Assembly (NCBI GenBank): GCA_964543195.1
Contig: CAZIXF010000001.1
Span: 124,001-188,000, forward strand
Length of the DNA: 64,000 nt
DNA from: JAGTVG01 sp964543195
GTDB taxonomy: Bacteria > Bacteroidota > Bacteroidia > Cytophagales > Cyclobacteriaceae
Direction: 5' to 3'
Positions 46,958 through 56,500 of the stretch are shown piece by piece (positions within the stretch are counted from its first letter, which is position 1; each line of letters begins with the position of its first letter). Under the pieces are notes generated by a model, which had not been told where the DNA came from, searched no databases, and saw nothing but the letters and a program-made list of their open reading frames with translations. A program made the translations under genes and the position numbers.

Positions 46958-47572
46958 GTGAGATTTTTAATTATCCTATTGACCTGTCTGACAAGTTTTA
47001 CCAGCTTACTGGCCCAGCAAAAGAAATTGTACTATGAAGACAGCACGATCCGATCCGAAGGGTTTTTGGAATCAGGTAAAAGGTCTGGTGAATGGACGCA
47101 TTTTTATCCCAATGAACAGGTCAGCGCTGTCGAGCATTATGAAGACGGTGAACTGGATGGGCAGGTGACCTATTATGACGATTCGGGAAATTTAACGGGT
47201 ATTGAACATTGGGAAAACGGATTGTTGCAGGATTCGGCTGCATATTTTTATCCAAATGGGAATGTCGAAAAAACCGGGATTTACAGGGATGGTGTCTATA
47301 AGGGAGAGTGGCGGTTTTATTACGAGGATGGTACTGTGAAGCGGATCGGACATTATGGGGATGGTCTGCCGGAAGGCAAATGGAAATTTTACAATGAAAA
47401 GGGTGTATTGATCCAGGAAGGATTTTTTAAGAATGGCCTGGAAAACGGGACCTGGAAATTTTACCGTGATAACGGCACACTTGAATATATTGGGGAATAT
47501 ACGGAAGGGGAGCGGTCGGGGCAGTGGTATTATGTGAAGAAGAACGGCAAGAGAATGCCGGCGGAGTATTGA
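46958..47572 (+). CDS. exported MORN-repeat (YwqK-like) protein
   Basis: A 204-residue exported protein that starts at GTG followed by a hydrophobic signal peptide (RFLIILLTCLTSFTSLLAQ). The mature part contains about seven MORN-type repeats of about 22 residues with the pattern G-x-W-x-F-Y-x-x-x-G-x-x-x-x-x-G-x-Y. Examples are SGEWTHFYPNEQV, KGEWRFYYEDGTVKRIG and NGTWKFYRDNGTLEYIG. Bacteroidota carry many such proteins, often annotated as YwqK-family antitoxin; that label does not establish a toxin-antitoxin role. A periplasmic or surface location is likely. It is transcribed alone and followed directly by a repeat island. Confidence 0.88.
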   Translation: MRFLIILLTCLTSFTSLLAQQKKLYYEDSTIRSEGFLESGKRSGEWTHFYPNEQVSAVEHYEDGELDGQVTYYDDSGNLTGIEHWENGLLQDSAAYFYPNGNVEKTGIYRDGVYKGEWRFYYEDGTVKRIGHYGDGLPEGKWKFYNEKGVLIQEGFFKNGLENGTWKFYRDNGTLEYIGEYTEGERSGQWYYVKKNGKRMPAEY

Positions 47573-47574
47573 TA

Positions 47575-47860
47575 TTTGGTGATTTGGTGATTTGGTGATT
47601 TGGTGATTTGGTGAAAGGTGAAAGATCGAGGATGGAGGGTTGAGGATGGAGGATGGAGAGTTGAGGATGGAGGATGGAGGATGGAAGATGGAGGATGGAA
47701 GATGGAGGAGGGAGGATGGAGGATGTGAGGAGGGTGAGAGGTGAAAGGTGAAAGGTATCAGTTATTAGCTATTAGCTCGCAGTTTGTAGCAGGTTCAGCC
47801 CTAACTCCTAACAGCTAACACCTAACAGCTTAGGGTTTAGGGTTTAGGGTGTAGGGTAGA
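47575..47860 (+). repeat. modular heptamer/octamer repeat island
   Basis: Begins directly at the stop of the MORN-type gene. The modules, in order, are: five TGATTTGG octamers (47577-47613), GTGAAAG words, GGATGGA/AGATGGA heptamers (47627-47725), GTGAAAG heptamers (47735-47757), TTAGCTA heptamers, the single-copy core TTAGCTCGCAGTTTGTAGC (47772-47790), CTAACAS heptamers (47800-47829) and TTAGGGT/GTAGGGT heptamers (47830-47857). The island at 38253-38643 is an inverted, diverged copy of this arrangement. Confidence 0.93.
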
Positions 47861-48257
47861 TGAACTTTTCAGAAGAAAGTTTTTTGTTGATCGGTGGGAA
47901 GGTCGTATAATTTCGCCTATCTCAAAAACCAATTTACTAATCCGTAAAATTCAATAAATGAGCCAAATATTTGCTATAATTTTAATTATATTGTCGTTTT
48001 GTTGATAAAAAACACTTATAATTTCTAAAATATTATTTATTTATCAATATTTATGTCTGCAGGAAAAATTTCAAAAAACACCCTGAAAATTAGGGAAGTC
48101 TGTGTTTTTTACGACAGTATTTTATTTTTTTTAAAAAAGATTAGATTTTTACTTTCGTTTTTACGAAATTGGAAGCGAAAAACAGTGGGAAAAAAAGAGC
48201 AAAATTTTTTGAGCAATATTTATCTTGACTTCAAAGAAATTTATTTTGGGAATTTAT

Positions 48258-48282
48258 CTTGTATGGTATGGGATCATACAAG
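48258..48282 (+). promoter_or_regulatory. 8-bp hairpin in the SusC 2 leader with -7-like box
   Basis: CTTGTATG (48258-48265) pairs perfectly with CATACAAG (48275-48282) around a 9-nt loop. Ten bases before it is TTATTTTG (48241-48248), a -7-like box differing from TAnnTTTG at one position. No -33 box was found at the right distance. This resembles the leader of SusC 1, where a perfect hairpin also starts about 9 nt after the -7 box. The SusC ATG lies 56 bp downstream. An 89-codon frame over 48053-48322 is AT-rich and was not accepted as a gene. Confidence 0.5.
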
Positions 48283-48337
48283 GTATACGTGTTTATACAG
48301 TATTATGAAATCGTTTTATTAACTTAATTTTTATGCC

Positions 48338-51300
48338 ATGCAAAAATCTACAAATGTGATACAGCGCATTGCGCTGTTTATGTTGAGTCTGGTGTTCTCT
48401 GCCGGGGTGGTGTTAGCCCAGGAGAGGACCGTTAGAGGGACTGTAACCGCAGAGGATGAAGGGCCTTTGCCTGGAGTTAACATTTTCATTCAGGGTACCA
48501 CGGTAGGTACTATTTCCGACCTGGATGGATCATATCAGCTCGAGGTGCCCGGTCCGGATGCCGTACTGGTATTTTCTTCTGTGGGTTATGAAACCCAGAC
48601 AGCGACTGTGGGTGACCGGAGTGTCATCGACATCGTGCTTGTGCCGGATGTAACGGCCTTGCAGGAGGTTGTGGTGACCGGTTATACCACGCAGTCGAGA
48701 AGAAATGTGTCCGGTGCCATTTCATCGGTTGAGCCCGAGGAGATCCAGGAAATGCCGGTATCCAATATGTCGCAGGCGCTTCAGGGACGTGCTCCCGGCG
48801 TAAATGTGACCTATTCCGGTGAACCGGGTGGTGGTATTCAGCTGCGTATCCGTGGTTTTGGTACCATTAATAACAACAACCCGTTGTACATCCTGGATGG
48901 TACCCCGGTAAGCGCCGGCGATATCCAGGCACTGAACCCGAATGATGTGGAATCCATCCAGATCCTGAAGGATGCTTCCACGGCTTCTATTTACGGTGCC
49001 CGTGCTGCTAACGGAGTGGTGATCATTACGACCAAAAAAGGAAGAACGGACAGGAAGACTTCGGTTACATTTGATTCCTATGTGGGCTTACAGCAACCCA
49101 GTAATATTCCTGAATTGCTGAATCCACAGGAATTGGCTGATGTATTATGGGCAGCCCAGCAAAATGCAGGTTTTAGTCCAACGCATCAGCAATATGGAAG
49201 TGGAGCCAGCCCTACTTTACCGAATTACATTATCCCGACAGCCGCGAATTCCGCAGATGAGTCGGCTTATGATTTCGAGGACAATCCGATCACACGGGCC
49301 AACAAGGAAGGTACGGACTGGCTGGATGAAATATTCGAACCTGCTTCCATTCAGAGTTATAACGTGACCGCCCAGGGCGGTTCCGATATGGGACAGTATT
49401 CATTTTCACTCGGTTATTTCAATCAGGATGGTGTGGTTATTCATACAGGTTATAACCGTTACTCCATGCGTCTGAACACCCTGTTCAATATTGGTGATCG
49501 CTTACGCGTGGGTGAAACCTTCATGCTTGCCTTTGAGGACCGGAATGGAATTTCAGGCGGTCGCCAGGGTACCGGTAACGCCATATCCATGGCTTTCCGC
49601 ATGCCTTCGCTGATCCCTGTATATGATGTAGGCGGCAATTTTGCCGGTACACGGGCTGCGGGATTCAACAACCCCAACAACCCTGTGGCTTCCCAGATAC
49701 TGGGCAAGGATAATATCAATCAATTTATCCGGACCATCGGATCCATTTTTGCAGAACTGGATGTGATTGAAGGACTTACCCTGAAAACCAGTTTTAATAC
49801 CAATTTCGGTATGACCTACCGTAACCAATGGTTCGGTTTCAGGGGAGAATGGAATGCCGAGCCTTCTCCAGTCAATTCGCTGAATGAATACCGGTCGAGC
49901 AGTCTTAACTGGACCTGGTATAATACCTTGACCTATAATAAGACCTTTGCCGACGTACATAATGTTCAGGTCCTGGTTGGAACAGAGGCTATAGAAAATA
50001 CCTGGAGTAATCTTCAGGGTGCGAGGGTGAATTATTTTTCAGAAAATCCCATCTATCGGGTGTTGAATGCCGGAGAAGGTAATCCAACTAACTCCGGAGG
50101 TCTTAGCGAATGGACGCTCTTTTCCCTGTTTGGAAAGGTCGATTATGATTTTGATGGAAAATATATCCTGAGTGCGACCGTGCGGCGGGATGGATCTTCC
50201 AGGTTTGGCGCCGATAACCGGTTTGCCGTATTCCCGGCTTTTAGTGCGGCATGGCGCCTCTCCGACGAGAGCTTCATGCAGGGAGTTACCGCTATCGATG
50301 ATCTGAAACTCAGGTTTGGCTGGGGTCAGACCGGTAACCAGGAAATCGGTACCTATACCTTTGCCAGTACTTTCGGACCGTCGGTTGACTTTTCGGCATA
50401 TGATATTACAGGATCACAAAACAATGTGGTTGTGGGATTTGACAGCCGGGTATTCGGTAACCCCGATGTGAAGTGGGAGACCACCACGACGCTCGATATT
50501 GGATTTGACCTGGCCATGCTGAATAACCGTCTGGGTATAGAATTTGACTGGTATCAGAGAACCACCACGGATATGTTATTACAGGTACCTGTATCATCAT
50601 TAGCAGGTATAGCCTCTAATCCATTCAGAAACGTAGGTGAGATGGAAAACAATGGGATGGATATTGGAATAAACTGGGATAACCGTTCACCGGGTGATTT
50701 CAACTGGAGCATAGGAGCCAACCTGACCATGTATAAGAATGAAGTAGTTAAGCTGGTTAACGAAGACCAGAATATTGACAATGGTGGATTCCGATCGTTT
50801 GCTGCGACTCGGACTACCGAGGGTCAACCCATAGGTTCATATTATGGATACAGGATCCTTGGTGTGTTCATGTCTGAAGAAGAAGTAAACAATCATATTT
50901 CTCAAGCCGGAGCCGCAGTAGGACGTTGGAAGTATGAAGACGTAAACGGTGACGGCGAACTGACTGCCGACGACCGTGATTTTCTTGGTTCGCCGCATCC
51001 GGATCTGATCTTCGGTGTACCCATGAAATTCAGTTATCGTAACCTGACCCTCGATCTGTTCTGGAACGGAACGTTTGGCAATGAATTATTCAATGCCAAC
51101 CTCTACTGGACCAGTTTTGTGCAGACTTTCCAGAACAGTCAGAAAGGAAAGGATATTCTTGATTCCTGGGGTTTTCAGGGTCAGAACCAGCGGGCGGACG
51201 CACGTCTTCCGGAGATCAGTCAAAATGCACCTTCTCACGAGATCGCTCCCTCCACCTATTATATCCAGGATGGTTCATACGTAAGGCTAAAGCAGTTGAT

Positions 51301-51526
51301 CCTTGGATATAACGTGCCTACTGCCAACCTGAACTGGATCCAGAACCTGAGAGTATACTTCCAGGCTGTCAACCTGCTGACCTTTACCGATTATAACGGT
51401 ATCGATCCGGAAGTCAGTACGGATAATAACGTATATGGAGGTGGCGCCGACCTGGATATCGGAGTGGATCGCGGTCAGTATCCGGTGGTGAAGAATTTCC
51501 AGCTGGGATTGAACGTGACCTTCTAA
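48338..51526 (+). CDS. SusC/RagA-family TonB-dependent outer membrane transporter 2
   Basis: A 1062-residue SusC-type outer-membrane importer. The signal peptide ends near residue 27 (GVVLA-QE). A carboxypeptidase-regulatory-like domain covers about 30-110. It is followed by a TonB-box-like EVVVTGYTTQSRRNVSG and a plug with LKDASTASIYGARAANGVVI. The beta-barrel ends in FQLGLNVTF. It shares organisation with SusC 1 but differs through the extracellular loops, so a different ligand is likely. The cognate SusD starts 63 bp downstream. The hairpin leader upstream suggests RNA-level control. Confidence 0.96.
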   Translation: MQKSTNVIQRIALFMLSLVFSAGVVLAQERTVRGTVTAEDEGPLPGVNIFIQGTTVGTISDLDGSYQLEVPGPDAVLVFSSVGYETQTATVGDRSVIDIVLVPDVTALQEVVVTGYTTQSRRNVSGAISSVEPEEIQEMPVSNMSQALQGRAPGVNVTYSGEPGGGIQLRIRGFGTINNNNPLYILDGTPVSAGDIQALNPNDVESIQILKDASTASIYGARAANGVVIITTKKGRTDRKTSVTFDSYVGLQQPSNIPELLNPQELADVLWAAQQNAGFSPTHQQYGSGASPTLPNYIIPTAANSADESAYDFEDNPITRANKEGTDWLDEIFEPASIQSYNVTAQGGSDMGQYSFSLGYFNQDGVVIHTGYNRYSMRLNTLFNIGDRLRVGETFMLAFEDRNGISGGRQGTGNAISMAFRMPSLIPVYDVGGNFAGTRAAGFNNPNNPVASQILGKDNINQFIRTIGSIFAELDVIEGLTLKTSFNTNFGMTYRNQWFGFRGEWNAEPSPVNSLNEYRSSSLNWTWYNTLTYNKTFADVHNVQVLVGTEAIENTWSNLQGARVNYFSENPIYRVLNAGEGNPTNSGGLSEWTLFSLFGKVDYDFDGKYILSATVRRDGSSRFGADNRFAVFPAFSAAWRLSDESFMQGVTAIDDLKLRFGWGQTGNQEIGTYTFASTFGPSVDFSAYDITGSQNNVVVGFDSRVFGNPDVKWETTTTLDIGFDLAMLNNRLGIEFDWYQRTTTDMLLQVPVSSLAGIASNPFRNVGEMENNGMDIGINWDNRSPGDFNWSIGANLTMYKNEVVKLVNEDQNIDNGGFRSFAATRTTEGQPIGSYYGYRILGVFMSEEEVNNHISQAGAAVGRWKYEDVNGDGELTADDRDFLGSPHPDLIFGVPMKFSYRNLTLDLFWNGTFGNELFNANLYWTSFVQTFQNSQKGKDILDSWGFQGQNQRADARLPEISQNAPSHEIAPSTYYIQDGSYVRLKQLILGYNVPTANLNWIQNLRVYFQAVNLLTFTDYNGIDPEVSTDNNVYGGGADLDIGVDRGQYPVVKNFQLGLNVTF

Positions 51527-51589
51527 TGATGGTTTAGGAATATGGAAAAACCTAATAGATTGATAAAGAAAACAATAAAACAAAATATT

Positions 51590-53404
51590 ATGAAAAGACT
51601 ATTTTATATCATATTGATCGCCGTTGCAGGCTTGGGTGTTTTGATCACCTCCTGTAGTGAAGACTTCATGGAGAAAAACCCTCCGGGTGTTCTCAGTGAA
51701 GCCGTGTTGGCATCCGTGGATGGTGTGGAAGCCTTATTGATCGGTGCTTATGCTGAAATTGACGGTAATGCCGGCTGGAGTGCAGGAGCTATGTGGTCAT
51801 CAACCACTACTAATTGGGTGTTTGGCGATGTATATGCGGACGATGCCTACAAAGGGACCGATGTGGGTGACCAGCCTGCCATCAACCCGATCGAACGGTA
51901 TGAGCATGACCCACAAAACGGCTATTTCAATACCAAGTGGCTGGCCATGTACGATGGCGTATCCCGTTGTAATGATGTGCTGAGGGTACTTGCAGAAGCA
52001 GTGGATAATGGATCTGTTGAACAGAGCCTGGCCACCCAGATCACGGCGGAAACCAGGTTCCTGAGGGCCTTTTATCATCTTGAATTGATCAAGTTGTTTG
52101 ATTATATAGTATACGTGGATGAAACAGCGGAAACCGACCTTATCCCAAACAATCCCGCTAGTTCCACGGGAGATGGTAATGCCCAGTGGGGTAACCTGGA
52201 GGGTGATGGCGATATTCCCTGGGAACAGGTAGAGGCTGATTTTCAGTTTGCTTATGATAACCTCCCGGTCGATCCAAGAAACGGACAGGTAGGTCGCGCT
52301 ACCAAATACGCAGCTTCCGGATTTCTGGCCAAGACCCTGATGTTCCAGAATAAATATTCACAGGCGCTTACCCTTATGAATGAAATTATTAACAGTGGAA
52401 AATATTCATTGCCGGATAATTTCCATGATAATTTCAGGATAGCAGGTGATAACAACTCGGAATCCATATTCCAGGTACAGAACTCAGTGAATGATGGTTC
52501 GGGTTCAGGTTACAATGGGAATTACGGGGATATCCTGAATTTCCCGTATACCGGAGGACCGGGCGAATGCTGCGGATTCTATCAGCCTTCTTTGAACCTG
52601 GTGAATGCGTATAAAACCGAAAATGGATTGCCCTATCTTGAGGCTTTCGGACTTGATTTTAATGCGGCCGGGGATGATGTGAACAATGACATGGGTATTG
52701 CTTCTGCTGATCCGTTCACCGAGGATACAAGGCCACTGGATCCTCGCTTGGACTGGACCGTGGGACGTCGCGGTATCCCATATCTCGACTGGGGTGATCA
52801 TCCGGGTGGGGACTGGATCCGTAACCAGAATAACGGCGGGCCCTATGCACCCAAAAAGAATGTCTTCTACCAGGCCGAACAGGGCTCCGGATCCCATGCC
52901 GGCGGCTGGGGTGGCGGACTTTCTGCCAATAACCACAGCCTGCTCAGGTATGCAGAAGTATTATTGCTTGCAGCAGAGGCGGAAGTGGAAGGCGGGAATC
53001 TTGACAGGGCAAGATCTCTGGTCAATGAAGTGCGCGGCAGAATCGCCGATCATCCTGAAACCTGGGTGAAAGATCCGGATGGTGCCGATGCGGCCAATTA
53101 TGTGATCAGCCGTTATCCCAATGGAGGACCCAATGATCCATTCCAGACCCAGGCAGGCGCCCGCGAAGCGGTTCAGTTTGAGAAACGTCTCGAGCTGGCC
53201 ATGGAAGGTCACCGTTATTGGGATCTCAAGCGTTGGGGCGGAACCAAGGATCATCTGAATGAATATGTAACTGAAGAAGCTGCCAAGATACCTTTACCCA
53301 ATATTGTAGGCGCTCAGTTCAATGACAGGGATATCCGGTTCCCGATACCTCAGAGTGCCATCGACAGAAGTGAACAGACACTTTCTCAAAATCCCGGTTA
53401 TTGA
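51590..53404 (+). CDS. SusD/RagB-family nutrient-binding lipoprotein 2
   Basis: A 604-residue SusD-like lipoprotein that pairs with SusC 2. The start at 51590 (MKRLFYIILIAVAG) gives a lipoprotein signal with lipobox ITSC (Cys22). An ATG 16 codons upstream would put a polar leader before it. TPR-like helices are found at about 90-250 (TRFLRAFYHLELIKLFD). The C-terminal family part contains LLRYAEVLLLAAEAEVEGG and EKRLELAMEGHRYWDLKRWGG. It is followed 23 bp later by an intrinsic terminator, so the SusCD unit ends here. Confidence 0.96.
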   Translation: MKRLFYIILIAVAGLGVLITSCSEDFMEKNPPGVLSEAVLASVDGVEALLIGAYAEIDGNAGWSAGAMWSSTTTNWVFGDVYADDAYKGTDVGDQPAINPIERYEHDPQNGYFNTKWLAMYDGVSRCNDVLRVLAEAVDNGSVEQSLATQITAETRFLRAFYHLELIKLFDYIVYVDETAETDLIPNNPASSTGDGNAQWGNLEGDGDIPWEQVEADFQFAYDNLPVDPRNGQVGRATKYAASGFLAKTLMFQNKYSQALTLMNEIINSGKYSLPDNFHDNFRIAGDNNSESIFQVQNSVNDGSGSGYNGNYGDILNFPYTGGPGECCGFYQPSLNLVNAYKTENGLPYLEAFGLDFNAAGDDVNNDMGIASADPFTEDTRPLDPRLDWTVGRRGIPYLDWGDHPGGDWIRNQNNGGPYAPKKNVFYQAEQGSGSHAGGWGGGLSANNHSLLRYAEVLLLAAEAEVEGGNLDRARSLVNEVRGRIADHPETWVKDPDGADAANYVISRYPNGGPNDPFQTQAGAREAVQFEKRLELAMEGHRYWDLKRWGGTKDHLNEYVTEEAAKIPLPNIVGAQFNDRDIRFPIPQSAIDRSEQTLSQNPGY

Positions 53405-53426
53405 TTATTTGTTGAATAAAATATTA

Positions 53427-53461
53427 AAAAGCGGAAATTTTTTAATTTCCGCTTTTTTTTT
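53427..53461 (+). terminator. intrinsic terminator of SusC/SusD unit 2
   Basis: A 13-bp perfect stem, AAAAGCGGAAATT (53427-53439) with 53444-53456, encloses the loop TTTT. The T-run continues to 53461. It follows the SusD stop by 22 bp, so the sulfotransferase-containing unit downstream needs its own promoter. Confidence 0.92.
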
Positions 53462-53485
53462 GATGAAATATGTAATTTAGTCTGG

Positions 53486-53493
53486 AAATTTTG
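53486..53493 (+). promoter_or_regulatory. -7-like box for the CRTAC1 operon
   Basis: AAATTTTG matches the -7 consensus except at its first base, 35 bp before the CRTAC1 ATG. A TTTG at 53459-53462 is 23 bp upstream, slightly too far for an ideal -33. A promoter is required here because a strong terminator precedes. Confidence 0.3.
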
Positions 53494-53527
53494 CTTCAAA
53501 CCGGTTAATGAAAGTCGGGAGAATTTG

Positions 53528-56500
53528 ATGAAATACAGCGTTGCAAGCTATCTGATCTTTATTACTGTCCTTTCCCTTTTTTCCTGTAGTCGCGATAAGG
53601 AACTTTTTTCTTTATTGCCATCCGAAAAGACAGGGATCGGGTTTATCAATACCATTCCCGAAAATGATACTTTTAACATATTTATACATGAATATATTTA
53701 TAATGGCGGAGGCGTGGGTATCGGTGATTTCAACCGGGACGGGTTGAATGATGTACTATTTACGGGTAATATTGTCGACAATAAACTGTATCTCAATCGC
53801 GGAAACCTTGAATTTCAGGATGTTTCTGCCGAAGCGGGTATCGAAATGCCGGGTCAGTGGAGTTCCGGGATTGCGGTGGTTGATATAAATCAGGATGGAT
53901 GGCCGGATATCTATATTACGGCCACTTTCCGGGAAGACGGCAGAAAAAGGAGGAACAGGCTTTTTATCAACCAGGGCCTCAATGAGGAAGGAATACCCCT
54001 ATTTAAAGATGCGGCAGAAGAGTGGGGAATTGCCGATGAGGGCCATTCTACAAATGCGGTTTTCTTCGATTATGACCTCGATGGCGATCTCGATCTTTAT
54101 GTGCTTACCAATGTGATGATCATTTCGAGGACGCAGCAACTGGAAGACCGGGTAAGGGACGGGACTTCCGAAACGAATGATAGACTGTACAGGAACAATG
54201 GAAACGGGACATTTACGGATGTGAGTGAAGAAGCCGGTATCCTTACCGAAGGATTCGGGCTGGGAATCGCCATACGGGATTTTAACAATGACCGTTATCC
54301 CGATGTTTATATATCCAATGATTTTATTACCAACGATGTGTTCTGGATGAATAACGGCGACGGTACCTTTACCAACCGGATTGCCGAACTGATGAAACAC
54401 CAGAGCTTTGCCTCCATGGGCAATGATGCAGCCGATTTCAACAACGACGGATATACCGATATGTTCACACTGGATATGCTGCCCACCCAGCAATACAGGG
54501 TAAAACAGATGTATATGGGCACCAATTACCGGATGGACGAGATCATCATGGAACGAGGCTACGAACCCCAGTATATGCGCAACATGATGCAGGTCAATAA
54601 TGCGGCCCGTTCATTCAGTGAGATCAGCCAGGTGGCCGGGGTGGAGGATACCGACTGGACCTGGAGTGTATTGTTTGCCGATTACGATAATGACGGTCTG
54701 AACGATATTTCATTTACCAATGGCTTCCCGCGCGATATTACCGATCATGATTTCACCCATTTCCGGCGCAGCCTGGTCTCCTCCTTTATGGATACCCTGG
54801 AGATCCTGAGCCACTGCCCAACATTCAAAAGCAGCAACTATTTCTATAAAAACAGGGGAGATTACAGGTATGATGAGGTCACGGATGAGTGGGGATTGAA
54901 ACGGGCATCCTATTCAAATGGCGCGGCATTTGCCGACCTGGACAATGACGGCGACCTGGATTTTGTCACCAACAATATCAATGACCCGGCTTTTGTCTAT
55001 GAAAATAAAGCCGACAAAATCCATGACCGCCGCCACTGGATTAAATTCCGGTTGAAAGGTGAACAGAAAAACAGGGATGGTTTCGGGGCCCGGATAAAGA
55101 TCAGGACCAGTGAAGGTGTGCAATGGCATGAACACAATCCTTCCAGGGGCTATATCTCGTTCAGTGATCCCGTAATTCACTTTGGGCTGGGTACGGCAGA
55201 AACGATCGATTCATTATGGATATTCTGGCCGACCGGAAAATCGGAATCGATCACCGGATTGAAGGCCGACACGGTTTATTTGCTGGATGAATCGAATGCT
55301 GAATACCGTGACCTGGCCTTATTCCCGCGATCAGAGAAAACAATATTTATGGAGGAGGGGGTTCCGGCCATTCAGTCGTTTATTCACCATGACAAGAAAT
55401 TCCTTGACTTCGCCATTCAATTGTTGATGCCTCACCGGCTTTCCCAGGAAGGGCCCGGGATCGCCGTCGGTGATATCAATGGCGACGGCCTGGAGGATTT
55501 TTTCACCGGTAATGGCCGCGGGGCATCGGGGATTTTTTTCCTGCAAAACAGTGAAGGTGAATTTATCAAAAGATCGCTGAAAGATACGGTGGACAGTGAA
55601 GATACGGGTGTGTTGTTGTTCGATGCGGATAATGATAACGACCTCGACCTTTATATCGTCAGTGGAAGCAGCGAGTTCAAAGCCCATAGCCGGAATTTTC
55701 AGGACAGGTTGTATCTGAACGATGGGACCGGTAATTTTCATTATGATCCGGATGCATTGCCTGAGATCAGGATATCCGGATCGGTAGTCAGTGCGGCCGA
55801 TTTTGACCGGGATGGTGATCTTGATCTCTTTGTTGGAGGACGCCAGGTGCCGCAATCGTATCCATTGCCGGAAAAAAGCCTTTTGCTGTTGAATGAAGGC
55901 GGAAAATTCGTTGATGTAACAGAAGAGTATTGTCCTGAAATGCTTTCGCTGGGGATGGTCACCACCGCATTATGGACCGATTTTGACCAGGATGGATGGA
56001 TCGACCTGATCGTGACAGGTGACTGGATGCCGGTGACCCTGTTCAGGAACAACGGAGATGGATTTACCAATGTAACGGCCAGGATGGGAATGAATAACAC
56101 ACGAGGCTGGTGGAACAGTATCACTGCTGTTGATTTCGACAAAGACGGCGATATGGATTATATATTGGGCAATCAGGGACTGAACAATAAATACGGACCT
56201 GTGGAAGGACACCCCCTCAATGTGCTCGCCCGGGATTTCAATAACAATGGTGTGGTTGATAATATAATAAGTTCATGGCGGGAAGGAGACTATTATCCGG
56301 TGCATCTTAAAAATGACATAGACCGCCAGATCCCCTATTTCCGGAAAAAATACCCTGAGTTCAGAAACTACAGCCTCCTTACCACCGAAGAGATCTTTGC
56401 CGATGAAGATATGGAAGGTGTGTATGAAGCTGAGGCAGATATTTTTGAAAGCATCCTGATTGAAAATGAAAATGGCAACCGTTTTAAATGGCGGGCCTTG

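Noticed and set aside
48053..48322. 89-codon open frame before SusC 2
   Set aside because: Very AT-rich, overlaps the likely promoter and leader hairpin, no recognisable protein features.
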